Positions 21,348 to 30,058 of a DNA stretch of 64,000 nt are shown piece after piece. The notes beneath the pieces were generated by a model. The model did no database searches, was not told the DNA's origin, and worked only from the letters and a program-made list of their open reading frames with translations. The translations under genes were made by a program, and so were the position numbers. The stretch is from positions 124,001 to 188,000 of the forward strand of contig NW_026570326.1 of the NCBI RefSeq assembly GCF_019649055.1, read 5' to 3'. Within the stretch, counting starts at the first letter, position 1; the number at the start of each line of letters is the position of its first letter. Source of the stretch: Paramacrobiotus metropolitanus (lineage: Eukaryota; Tardigrada; Eutardigrada; Parachela; Macrobiotidae).

Positions 21348-22504
21348 AGACATTCGTGCTCGTACCGGAGAGCGAATACAATACGGTGATGAAACCGTGT
21401 CCAACACCATGGACAAAGGCCTATCAAATTAGCAGTGAGATTGAGAGGCATTTAACACAAGGTCCAAAGACCAGTGCCGAACACAAACTTGTTGATTCAT
21501 CAAATTCAATGCCGCAGACATTTGTACAAACCCCAAACCATGCAGATATTCCGCCTGTGCCAGCTAGTTCACGTGTTACTTATGATCACGCAGCACAAGT
21601 GGATACCGCACCGCTATTTGAATATGTTGCTGCGCCCAAACCTTTCATGGCAGACAGTCAAACACAATCGGACCCTATACAGCCAACAGTTCATTACATC
21701 GAAAAGGATCCTGTTTATTATCCTGTTCCAGTCCCGCAGTATATCAGTGCACCGGGCAAGTCTGTTGTGCGGCATGTTTATAAACCTCAACCTAAAAATA
21801 AGCGGATATCTAAGCAGAACCGTGCGAAAAATGCAGCCAGTACAATGCGTCATCCAAATGTGTCTACGATTACCAAAGGACCTGCATTGCCTGCCATCAC
21901 ATACGGCAATCAAAATCCGCAGCTGGTGTATCAGAATCCTCCATTGCTTCCAGCTGGCAATCCGTACTGGGAAATACGCAGTCCTTCGCCTACATTGGCT
22001 TTGGCTGACAACACGTCTGTACCAAATGTAGAAAGGCCGGACAGCGATGATGATTTATCATCTTCGTATGCATTAGCTCCCGCAGCCGCAGTACCGTCTT
22101 TAACGCACGAGCAGCCGCAGTTGCCCAGCAGTGCAAGTCGAAAAGCAATCACATATGCGCAGCCACAATTGCCGGCGTCTCACCAACTGGAGGCTTTGAC
22201 TTATGTGCAGCCTAGAATTGCAGCATCTGCTGCCAGAAAATCACTTACATATGAGCAAGCCCGTTTGCCAGCACCTGCGGCCAGAAAAGCACTTACATAT
22301 GAGCAAGCCAGTTTGCCAGCACCAGCTACCAAGCCAGCATTGACATATAGGGCGCCAAATAAAATTTCGGTCCCGGCAATCTTATACAAGCCCGATGAAA
22401 TGTTTACAGCACGCAGCAAGAAAGCAAGAAACGATAATCAGCCTCCAACAAAGAAACATAAAACACAGCATCAGACAGGTAGTGGTTGGATCTCTTATGC
22501 ATAA
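21344..22504 (+). CDS. Polinton Pro/Ala/Gln-rich protein starting MKTFVLVPESEY
   Basis: 386 residues, intact. The N-terminus MKTFVLVPESEYNTVMKPC resembles the short LVP-x-E-x-Y opening found in proteins next to Polinton integrases. Residues about 190-345 are low-complexity. They contain five approximate repeats of the form L-T-Y-x-Q-x-x-L-P-A-(S/P)-A-x-(R)-K-A, including ARKSLTYEQARLPAPA and ARKALTYEQASLPAPA. The end is basic (KKHKTQHQTGSGW). It is probably a virion or scaffold component; this is not established. The stop overlaps the integrase start (ATGCATAA). Confidence 0.6.
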   Translation: MKTFVLVPESEYNTVMKPCPTPWTKAYQISSEIERHLTQGPKTSAEHKLVDSSNSMPQTFVQTPNHADIPPVPASSRVTYDHAAQVDTAPLFEYVAAPKPFMADSQTQSDPIQPTVHYIEKDPVYYPVPVPQYISAPGKSVVRHVYKPQPKNKRISKQNRAKNAASTMRHPNVSTITKGPALPAITYGNQNPQLVYQNPPLLPAGNPYWEIRSPSPTLALADNTSVPNVERPDSDDDLSSSYALAPAAAVPSLTHEQPQLPSSASRKAITYAQPQLPASHQLEALTYVQPRIAASAARKSLTYEQARLPAPAARKALTYEQASLPAPATKPALTYRAPNKISVPAILYKPDEMFTARSKKARNDNQPPTKKHKTQHQTGSGWISYA

Positions 22505-23566
22505 TGGTTTCCTGGATGATCTATATTTGGATCCCTCCAATCCGGGCAGTTTGGGAGGAGTGGAACGTCTTTACACGGAAGCCAGTAAACACGGCTTTAC
22601 AAAGATCAAGTTGAACGATACTTGCAGTCAAAAGACACCTATACCGAGCATCGACCGTACCGCTCAAAATTCAAACGGAGAAAAATTATCTGTGTCGGTG
22701 TAAACGATCAACATCAAATTGATCTTGCCGATATGCAGAAATTTCACAAAGAGAACGACGGAGTAAAGTATCTGTTAACATGCATTGACTGTTTTTCGCG
22801 ATATGCATGGGCCATTCCTGTGAAATCAAAGAAACCAAGTGAGATTGTTCGAGCGTTGGAAACAATCTACAGAGACTTACGTACACCACCGCTGCGGTGT
22901 CAGAGCGATAATGGAAAGGAATTTACAGCCAAGGTAGTGAGAGATTTTCTTCGCGACTGTGGAGTTACTTTCTTTACCACAAAGAACGATGACATAAAGT
23001 GTGCAATGGTGGAGCGCTTCAACAGAACACTCAAGGACAGACTTTACGTTTACATGACAGAGAAACAGACATACCGATACCTGGACGTGCTGGACGATGT
23101 GGTCACAGCATATAATAATAGCGTGCACTCTGCTACCGGTTTTGCGCCAAGTGAAGTGGACGTGCAAAAGCTCGCGTGATACGGGGTAAAATGCTTGAGG
23201 AAGATGAAATGGATACAATTAAACCTCCTGGTTTTGCTGTTGGAGATTATGTGCGACTTGCCAAAAGAAGCTTACGTTTGAGAAAGGATATGAAACAAAC
23301 TTCACGGAGGAGCTTTTCAAAGTGATAAAAGTTATTAAGAAAGGGAAGCAGTGGTTGTATGCAGTTGAAGATTTGTCAGGTGAAGAGGTTGACGGCTTGT
23401 TCTATGGTCAAGAGCTGTCGAAATTTATTATGACTGAACGATCAGGTCATAAAATATCACGCATATTAAGGACGAGAAAGCATAAGGAAAGGAACAATAT
23501 CTCGTGCGATGGTATGGTTACGGGCCAGCTTATGATTCCTGGGAGGACAAAGATAATCTAAAATGA
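22496..23566 (+). pseudogene. int: Polinton retrovirus-like integrase with chromodomain, several frame breaks
   Basis: Integrases of this class insert the element and make 6-bp duplications, as seen at its ends. The frame starts at ATG 22496 (GFLDDLYLDP, GSLGGVERLY). The catalytic core lies in another frame and shows IDLADMQKFH, RCQSDNGKEFTAK and MVERFNRTLKDRLYVYMTE, giving the D, D and E of the DDE triad. After a stop at 23179, an SH3-like part with GFAVGDYVRLAK and a chromodomain (RWYGYGPAYDSWED) follow in further frames. Breaks are near 22618, 23170-23180, 23265-23285 and 23480-23505. The final stop at 23564 overlaps the penton start. Inactive as read. Confidence 0.88.
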
Positions 23567-24401
23567 GTTTTTACATGTCATTACCAAGTTCTGCATCCAG
23601 TACGATATTCCCGGATAATCGTCCTGGCTGCTATACGACACAACTTATCCGTTCAATTGACTTGGACGGAGAATGGGAGGTTGGACTTTCTGAACTAATT
23701 CTCCCGCCAATGGAAATGCGTTTTCAGTCAGATCTAAAGGTTGCAATAAGCAAACCATATAAGCCGACTTTTGAAGTGCGTACGCTCCCAAAGAAATTAT
23801 TCTATAGAGATGAATATGATTTAATCAGTAGCGTAAACGAAATGCTCACATACAATCCGCGTTTCGCTCGCAATTTGGACTTTCGCTACAGCCACCACGA
23901 CTTGATTAACAGAGAGCCTAAAGACTTACCCCAAACAACGGAAGACGAAAAAAAGCAGTATGAAAAACTCCCTTTGCAGCCATCAAAATTCAAGGAGATC
24001 ATGGACAGCTTTTCGTGCGCGGTGACAGTCAAGTTATATTTGAAGGAGCGGAGTATACACGTGCCCTTGGATTACACAATAACTATCCTTATATGGGGAT
24101 TGAAAAGGAACCTTTCGTGTTACGTCCACCCAAACATTGCCGCATTGTGAACATCTACTGTGATTTAGTGGAATATCAACTCGTAGGGGATGCAATGGTC
24201 CCTGTTCTGCGCACATTGTGTACCGAAGCCAGTTCGTACGATGGTACCGTTCTGCGTTTCGAGAATCCGCATTACTTGCCTGTTCAAAAACAGACATTTA
24301 GCACAGTGGAGATTGAAGTGACTGACGACAGAGGAGAAGAAATACGATTTCATAGCGGAGTAGCAGTGATTAAATTACATTTCAGACCAAAAAGATATTA
24401 A
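23563..24401 (+). pseudogene. Polinton minor capsid (penton-like) protein, one frame break
   Basis: The N-terminus MSFYMSLPSSAS, then CYTTQLIRSIDLDGEWEVGL and SELILPP, follows the standard penton-like single-jelly-roll protein of Polintons. The second part, in another frame from about 24010-24025, holds GLHNNYPYMGIEKEP and GEEIRFHSGVAVIKLHFRP, the usual C-terminal beta strand region. In the virion it would occupy the fivefold vertices. Its start overlaps the integrase stop by two bases. Confidence 0.82.
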
Positions 24402-24403
24402 CC

Positions 24404-24856
24404 ATGGTATTGAAGGAGCACCATTTCAGCGAATCTCGCTACACAGATTTATTTGCCAAACAGCATGGCTTTGGTATGCCAAAATACCGAGGCGCCCCAG
24501 TTATTGGTGGCAGCTTTTGGGGACGGGTGATTGGGTTTGCTAAAGGTCTATTTAGCAAAGCTGCACCTTACATTTCAAGCCTTGTAACCAAAGCACAACC
24601 TCATATGAAGACAGTTGCTTCTAAAGCAGTGGAGTCAGTCATAGACACAGCCGTGGAGAAAGTTAACAAAAAGCTTAAAGAGTCCGCAGGCGAAGAAATG
24701 GGCATTAAGGGAGGACGCAAACGACGACGACGACAACGAGTGCAAGGACACAAGGTCAAAACTCGCAGACAAGCAAAACGCGTGACTAAACGTAAAGGGA
24801 CAAGAAAACGAACCAAGCGACAGTTAGCCATCGACGCAATCGCTAACAGATTTTAA
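24404..24856 (+). CDS. Polinton minor virion protein with basic C-terminus (pVI/core-like)
   Basis: 150 residues, intact. The N-terminal half has GAPVIGGSFWGRVIGFAKGL and amphipathic helices of Ala/Lys/Val; the C-terminal 60 residues are almost all Lys, Arg, Gln and Thr (KGGRKRRRRQRV). Glycine-rich starts followed by amphipathic helices and a basic tail are seen in adenovirus pVI-like and core proteins and in the equivalent Polinton gene, which always lies beside the capsid genes. Likely DNA condensation or membrane disruption; inferred from family and position. Confidence 0.65.
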   Translation: MVLKEHHFSESRYTDLFAKQHGFGMPKYRGAPVIGGSFWGRVIGFAKGLFSKAAPYISSLVTKAQPHMKTVASKAVESVIDTAVEKVNKKLKESAGEEMGIKGGRKRRRRQRVQGHKVKTRRQAKRVTKRKGTRKRTKRQLAIDAIANRF

Positions 24857-24864
24857 CAAAAATA

Positions 24865-26212
24865 ATGGCGATGATTGAAGCAAATTCGGAGCCTTCGATG
24901 CTTCTGGAAAACCATCTCTTTTACTTACCGGCAACACTGACAGAGAGATGGAACACAAAGGATTACGATATTGGACCAGCTCAAGCGACATTTGACTCAG
25001 CAAACGATATTGTTTTCACTATTGCGCCCTCTCTGAGCGAATTAGTGAGCTTGGCGGATATTAGATTTAAATGCGACTTGCACGTTACGAATAAAGACGG
25101 CGCAGATTTGAAAGATTCGGACTGCTTGGCACCAGTTAACAACATTCTGCACAGCCTGTTCCAGTCAGTTACTGTTACCATCGGTGGTCGGAATGTCACG
25201 GATACAAGCACGCTGTATCACTATCGTGCATACCTAGAATCATTGCTCGGTTTTACGGATCAAGCTCAAAAATCACAACTTACCCTATCGGGATTTGTAT
25301 TGGATAATAACTGGGAGAAAAAGCCTGGTCATGTTACAGATGCAACAACAAAAGTGAATCGTTTCTGTAGCGATGGGTCAAACAAAAGACGGGATTGGCT
25401 ACAGAATATGAAACCGTTGCAGTTGTCAGGCAAACTTCACTGTGACCTGTTTCAACAAGATAAGCCACTCTTGCCCGGAGTCGAGCTCACAATTAAGTTG
25501 GTGCGGAACAAGAACGAAGTGGTTTTGTTGCTGACAGTGATAGCAACGCCCCGAAAATGGTGGCTATCAGAAATCCGCGCTTGCAAGTAAGAAAATATGA
25601 ACCTTCTCCGGATTATTTTACCGCCTTGAGCAAAGAACTACTCAGCACCACTTCAAAATATCACATTGAGCGTGTGGTAATGCGTGAACATACATTGATT
25701 CTTGGTCAGCAACAAGCTGTTTGGTCCAATATTGTTATGGGTCAGCTGCCGAAAATAATGATTTTGGCATTGTACCGAGCCGATCGTTTGCTGGTGAATA
25801 CGGATCATCCCCATTTAACTTTACACATTTCAACTTGACCAATATCGTGGCCGAGATTGACGGCCAACTGTTTCCCACACAAGGCTACAATCTAAATTAC
25901 GAGAAGGGCAGTTCGATACAAGGCTATGAAGGTCTGTTGGATACACTTGAACGTCTCAACGAGGGAGCGGGTGAATTGCCAATAGACCGTGAACAGTACA
26001 ACAAGGGTGGATTCTGCCTGTACGGATTTGATTTTACGCGTGGACACACAGGACGAGGGGCAATGTCCCTGTCCCGCCATGGGAATTTGAATATACATAT
26101 GAAATTCGCCAAAGGTTTAGAAGAAAATGCGGTGTGTGTAGCCATGTTGGTGTTCGATAACGTGATCGAAATTAACAACAACCGTCAGGTTATCTTTGAT
26201 TTTGCACCATGA
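24865..26212 (+). pseudogene. Polinton major capsid protein (double jelly roll), two frame breaks
   Basis: The N-terminal jelly roll shows LTERWNTKDYDIGPAQA, NNILHSLFQSVTVTIGGRNV and YHYRAYLESLLGF, the well-known conserved stretch of Polinton and adintovirus capsids. The middle (around 25557-25760) and the end (KGGFCLYGFDFTR, ENAVCVAMLVFDNVIEIN) lie in two other frames; breaks are near 25530-25560 and 25735-25760. The full-length product would be about 450 residues, within the family range. The stop overlaps the protease start (ATGA at 26209-26212). Confidence 0.88.
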
Positions 26213-26705
26213 ACAACCTGCAAATCCAAGCCGCATTACAGAAGGACCCAAAATCCGAGATATTTTTGTGGGAGTGTATTCTGCAAACACACTACCGGAC
26301 AAAGAATTTCCTGGTGCTTACATTGTCAACACAGAGGTAGACGGCAATCGCGGCGAGCACTGGGTGGCATTTTACTGTGTATCACCAGGCATACTAGAAG
26401 CCTTCGATTCGTACGGTAAAAATCCGGCCGTATACTCACAGCACATCAAGAATTGGATGGGTGACGACTTTCTCATTGTATCTAACACGGAGCGGCAAAG
26501 TGTAGACAGCACAGTCTGCGGTCAGTACTGCATGTTCTTTGTTACGCTACGTTGCTACGGATACTCATACAAGGATGTCATGTCAGCACTAACCAAGCAT
26601 AAAGGAGTGAACGATGTGTTCGTATGCAAGTTCATTAACAAGTTTTTCAGTATGCGAACACGAGTAAAAGACCGCAACTTTATAAATGGACTTATCGCAA
26701 ATTAA
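26209..26705 (+). pseudogene. Polinton adenain-like cysteine protease, one frame break near the start
   Basis: Maturation protease of the capsid, Ulp1/adenain fold. In the main frame: GEHWVAFYCV (catalytic His), ILEAFDSYGK (acidic partner), VCGQYCMFFVTLRC (Gln oxyanion and catalytic Cys). ATG 26209 opens in a different frame and changes near 26250, about 14 codons in. Length of about 165 residues is normal for this family. No further damage is seen, so a single indel (real or sequencing) is the only defect. Confidence 0.85.
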
Positions 26706-26741
26706 CAAAAGCAGGTCGTGGCCACCTTGTTCTGGGTGGTC

Positions 26742-26909
26742 ATGTTTGGCCTTCTCATCAGTTTCTATTCCCTGCAAATCTATCAATCCATTAAGGGAAA
26801 CAGAAACATTACGGAAATTGATATTAAAGCGTCAAAAGACGTGACAGAAGCGTTCCTGAACACTATGATGCTAACGGATACCAATAAATCAACAAGCTAT
26901 AATGGATAA
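26742..26909 (+). CDS. Small single-span membrane protein (Polinton)
   Basis: 55 residues from ATG 26742, beginning with a hydrophobic segment FGLLISFYSLQIY and followed by a short polar tail. The frame is open upstream but lacks an ATG between the protease stop and 26742. Its stop overlaps the next start (ATGGATAA). Function unknown; small membrane proteins next to the protease are common in virus-like elements. Confidence 0.45.
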   Translation: MFGLLISFYSLQIYQSIKGNRNITEIDIKASKDVTEAFLNTMMLTDTNKSTSYNG

Positions 26910-27122
26910 AAGGATTTCATCTTCTACTGTATTATTTCCACATTGTGTCTCATTTTGTGGACACTGGAAGTGTACGTTCAAATTAAGATGACATCACAGC
27001 TGCCCAGCGATCCCATCATGATTCCCGAGGCCATGTTCAACAAAATCTTCCATAACGTGACTAGCATGCTGGGTGGAAAACAAATATACAGAATAACTGG
27101 TTACGGACCACTGACTGTTTAG
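26902..27122 (+). pseudogene. Second small membrane protein (Polinton), probable frame break after the start
   Basis: ATG 26902 reads only a few codons before the frame that encodes a membrane segment (FYCIISTLCLILWTLEVYV) takes over at about 26912; that frame ends at TAG 27120-27122. The soluble part contains MIPEAMFNKIFHNVTSML. An internal ATG at 26988 gives a 44-codon intact ORF, an alternative reading. No family is recognised. Confidence 0.4.
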
Positions 27123-27273
27123 ACAAGTGGCAGAAGTAAAGCTGATGAGACTGTGCAAATCCACGAAGGTAAGAAGGTCAGAAGTCAAACTGTAAACTGC
27201 CTTGTACATTACAACGGCTGCATTCTGTCTTTTTTTGAACAGCCTGTTCCTTTTCCATTCTAGAACACTGAGA

Positions 27274-27735
27274 ATGCCTGTAGACGCCATGTCTGTTCGC
27301 AAAGAGGAGAACGGCGTAAAGTATTTTCGCTTCAGCGACACTCTTCGTATGGAATGGCGTGTAGCTAGCAAGTCGTTTATACTTGTGCGTGTCAGTCCTG
27401 GCGGTCCTGCAGATGATGAGACTAGTGCTGGGTGTGAGCAGTGTATAGAGAGCATGGAGGAATATGACGTTCGTGTGGCTCGTAAATTTATCAGAATGGA
27501 GTTAAGCGGTGAAATGATCCAGGCGTTGAGAAAGTCCATTCTTAAATGGCAGCCTGTAGTTTGCGTGATCGTGGATGGCGTGCGCAAAGAAATTTTCATC
27601 AAAGTGAATGGACGTGCGGTGAAAGAGCAAGCACAGATCTGCATTATACGCCCAACCGATGGTGGACCTTTGGAACTTTCTGTGTTGGAGTTTCGAATCC
27701 TTTGCGCAACTCTAATGACTCTGGTTGATCAGTAA
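27274..27735 (+). CDS. PC4/PUR-like small protein C (Polinton)
   Basis: 153 residues, intact from ATG 27274, preceded by a splice-acceptor-like TTCTAG that suggests a 5' UTR intron (donor GTAAGA near 27169). Two similar halves: the first with RMEWRVASKSFILVRVSPGG and RKFIRMELSGEMIQALR, the second with VVCVIVDGVRKEIFIKVNG and LELSVLEFRILCATLMTLV. The C-terminal helix is nearly the same as in protein D (LDLTLVQFRGLCATLADIV), so C and D are recent tandem duplicates. PC4/PUR-like nucleic-acid binding is inferred. Confidence 0.62.
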   Translation: MPVDAMSVRKEENGVKYFRFSDTLRMEWRVASKSFILVRVSPGGPADDETSAGCEQCIESMEEYDVRVARKFIRMELSGEMIQALRKSILKWQPVVCVIVDGVRKEIFIKVNGRAVKEQAQICIIRPTDGGPLELSVLEFRILCATLMTLVDQ

Positions 27736-27881
27736 TGGTAAGCACGCTTGTCAGAACTTAATGGGAGAAAGCATATAAGTTTTTAATGTCAGATGTATAG
27801 CTGTTTTTGCGTACGCGTCGATATCAAGGAAGACTAGCAAGAAATAGTCATTTACAACATTTTCTGTCTTCAGCAGCAATC

Positions 27882-28328
27882 ATGGAGTCTGATGGGAATG
27901 ACGATTCTTCTTTGCCGTTTTGCTGCAGCGCTGACGATGTATTATGGTTTTGGTTAAGCGACAGTATACGTGTCGGTTTCAGACCATTAGATCAGCATCT
28001 TATTATCGCTTCACTGGTTACACACATATCCAGTTGGAGTCTTGTACGAAACATCGGCGAGTATAATGATACCGTTGTTAAACGCATGATAGAAATGCAT
28101 GAAGACGACTCATTTCTTCGACTGTGGAATCGCGCCATCACCACACGAAAAACTCAGTGTTATCGGATCAGGGATGCCACAGGAAAATCTGTTCGGATCC
28201 GCTTTAGACCACGCTGTTCGCAGACAGACTGCGTGCGCATCAGTAGTGCTGGGAATGTGCCTTTGGATCTAACTCTTGTTCAGTTTCGTGGACTATGTGC
28301 CACATTAGCCGATATTGTTACTTTGTAA
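27882..28328 (+). CDS. PC4/PUR-like small protein D (Polinton)
   Basis: 148 residues, intact from ATG 27882; TTCTGTCTTCAG just before it suggests a 5' intron. The two-half plan is as in C: DDVLWFWLSDSIRVGF with TVVKRMIEMHEDDSFLRLW, then GKSVRIRFRPRC with LDLTLVQFRGLCATLADIV. The shared start MES and its position suggest it arose by tandem duplication with E. The stop is followed by 22 As and stem-loop copy 3. Confidence 0.6.
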   Translation: MESDGNDDSSLPFCCSADDVLWFWLSDSIRVGFRPLDQHLIIASLVTHISSWSLVRNIGEYNDTVVKRMIEMHEDDSFLRLWNRAITTRKTQCYRIRDATGKSVRIRFRPRCSQTDCVRISSAGNVPLDLTLVQFRGLCATLADIVTL

Positions 28329-28358
28329 AAAAAAAAAAAAAAAAAAAAGAGGGCGCTG

Positions 28359-28428
28359 CCCCGAATTAGTGACGGTCTTAGCTTGTCAGAATAATTGACA
28401 GACAAGCTGACATCGTCGCTATTTTGGG
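28359..28428 (+). promoter_or_regulatory. Conserved intergenic stem-loop, copy 3
   Basis: Outer CCCCGAA (28359) pairs with TTTTGGG (28422-28428), middle GACGGT with ATCGTC, inner AGCTTGTC (28380) with GACAAGCT (28401), loop AGAATAATTGACA. It is preceded by an A-run and GGGCGCTG as in copy 1. It lies 57 bp before the start of small protein E. Same order of stems as copies 1 and 2, different sequence inside them. Confidence 0.75.
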
Positions 28429-28485
28429 AACCCTTTTTGCATTAAGGAGAACAAACAAACTTACGCCGAGAACACTATTGTTAAT

Positions 28486-28890
28486 ATGGAGTCAAATTTG
28501 GTAGAAGTTAGCTACCCCGGCTATGAGGGGATTAGGACTTATCGCTTTGGAAATGGCAAAACATTTGTTTTTTGGCATTATACCGCAGGCAAAATGGTTT
28601 TGGCAAAAGATGTGCCATCGGTGGATGAGCACGGTTACAGGGAAGCTAAACGAACCGGAATAACTTTGACCAAGCGCGACTTGGAATTCTTAGAGTGGAT
28701 GGTGCGAACAGAATGGTATACTCCGGATCTAGAAGAATCTGATTATACCTACAGACTGAATAAAAATTTGGAGATCAAGTTGAATCCTGTAGCTTCCATG
28801 TATACTCCGTCAGTTGAGTTCAGACAACAAGATCGCCAAATCAAGTTGTCTGTATTCACAATCATACAGATCGTGGAAGCGGCCAGTTAA
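28486..28890 (+). CDS. PC4/PUR-like small protein E (Polinton)
   Basis: 134 residues, intact. First half: YRFGNGKTFVFWHYTAGKMV and REAKRTGITLTKRDLEFLEW, which is the PC4 pattern (beta strands, then K-x-G-I-x-L and a helix). Second half: YRLNKNLEIKLNP, VEFRQQDRQIKLSVFTI and a short helix. It is the most PC4-like member of the five and the best starting point for a structural test. It lies just before the two-BIR gene. Confidence 0.65.
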   Translation: MESNLVEVSYPGYEGIRTYRFGNGKTFVFWHYTAGKMVLAKDVPSVDEHGYREAKRTGITLTKRDLEFLEWMVRTEWYTPDLEESDYTYRLNKNLEIKLNPVASMYTPSVEFRQQDRQIKLSVFTIIQIVEAAS

Positions 28891-28977
28891 ACAAGATGAC
28901 AGATGTCTGCCTGCATTTGCTTCCTCTATCCATCTAGGAACGGCTATGGCAGATAACCGGTAAAACACTTCTTGAAA

Positions 28978-29568
28978 ATGGATATGTCAGACGTAGATAA
29001 CCGCTGCAACAGCTTTGTCAACTGGCCATGTACTGAGTATTCCATAGCACGACTGGCGTTTGATGGATTCTTTTACAAGGGCGTGTACGACGAAATTCAC
29101 TGTGTGTATTGCGGCCATGTTATGGGCGATTGGCCCAATTCTCGGTATAAGCCTTTCTATCGGCATCTGTTTGAGCGTCCGGATTGCCCTAACTCACAAG
29201 CACTGGCTGCTGGTGAGGATGACTTCGGTTCACAACATGATTTGCTTTTCGCTGCGCCAGAAATGCAAGATTACAAGACACGTTTTGCCAGTTATGCCGA
29301 ATGGCCTGTAAGCAAGCAGCAACATCCACGAGACATGGCACACGCTGGATTCTATTACGAAGGAAATGGTGATTGCGTTCGTTGTTTTCACTGCGGCGGC
29401 CAAATTCACAATTGGGAAGCAACTGATGTACCTTGGGAAGAACATGCCCGATGGTATCCGAAATGCCCGTACCTTACGGAGACGAAAGGAGCGGCATTCA
29501 TTGAAGAAACTCAAAAGAAATACGAAAAATCTGTTGTGTCTTGTTGTCCGTGTAGCACTGATGTTTAA
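28978..29568 (+). CDS. Two-BIR inhibitor-of-apoptosis-like protein (Polinton)
   Basis: 196 residues from ATG 28978, intact. BIR 1 at about 10-75 (FVNWPCTEYSIARLAFDGFF, CVYCGHVMGDW, H and C ligands). BIR 2 at about 100-168 (FASYAEWPVSKQQHPRDMAH, AGFYYEGNGDCVRCFHCGGQ, then EEHARWYPKCPYL). Both keep CxxC-H-C zinc ligands; there is no RING. The arrangement resembles baculovirus and insect IAPs without the RING. It may protect the host cell from apoptosis while the element replicates. It is the last gene before the right subterminal region. Confidence 0.9.
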   Translation: MDMSDVDNRCNSFVNWPCTEYSIARLAFDGFFYKGVYDEIHCVYCGHVMGDWPNSRYKPFYRHLFERPDCPNSQALAAGEDDFGSQHDLLFAAPEMQDYKTRFASYAEWPVSKQQHPRDMAHAGFYYEGNGDCVRCFHCGGQIHNWEATDVPWEEHARWYPKCPYLTETKGAAFIEETQKKYEKSVVSCCPCSTDV

Positions 29569-29734
29569 TACTGACTTCTGCAATTTCGATTTACTATATT
29601 GACTATCCAGATCAGTGGATGCTGCTTTGCTGATTTCTGACTGAATAAAACAAAAAAAAAGAGGCTGGGGAAAATCAAACAAAAGAAAGGGGCTAATCAT
29701 AGACAGTGTACAGGCTAATACGCTATTCGTACAC
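29569..29734. other. Right subterminal region of the Polinton, gene-free
   Basis: A short AT-rich stretch with AATAAA at 29644 and an A-run at 29651, which could be the polyadenylation signal of the two-BIR gene. It merges into the terminal repeats from about 29700. Confidence 0.55.
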
Positions 29735-30058
29735 AGTATATTATAGGCGGCATACAGGTTAAACCGATCTGTACGCCATTCGTACACACTATCAGTCCAG
29801 ACTGATTTGCATATACAGTACAGTGTACAGACCATATTCCGCTATTTGTATACCCTAGACTATAGGGGGCGGTACTTAGGCTAAACCGACCAATACGCTA
29901 TTGTACACAGTACATGGACTGTACGCTATTCGTACACACCATCAGATCAGGCTGATTTGTACGCTATTTGTATATACAGTACAGTGTACAGACCATATTC
30001 CGCTATTTGTATACCCTAGACTATAGGGGGCGGTACTTAGGCTAAACCGACCAATAGG
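29735..30058. repeat. 161-bp tandem duplication in the right end of the Polinton
   Basis: The block containing ACCATATTCCGCTATTTG, CCCTAGACTATAGGGGGCGG and TAGGCTAAACCGACCAATA is present twice, 161 bp apart, only at the right end. Shorter GTACGCTATTCGTACAC elements recur throughout 29700-30060. The two ends of the element are thus asymmetric in copy number. Confidence 0.8.

Noticed and set aside
23670-24300. Minus-strand ORFs opposite the penton gene
   Set aside because: Antisense shadows without motifs.
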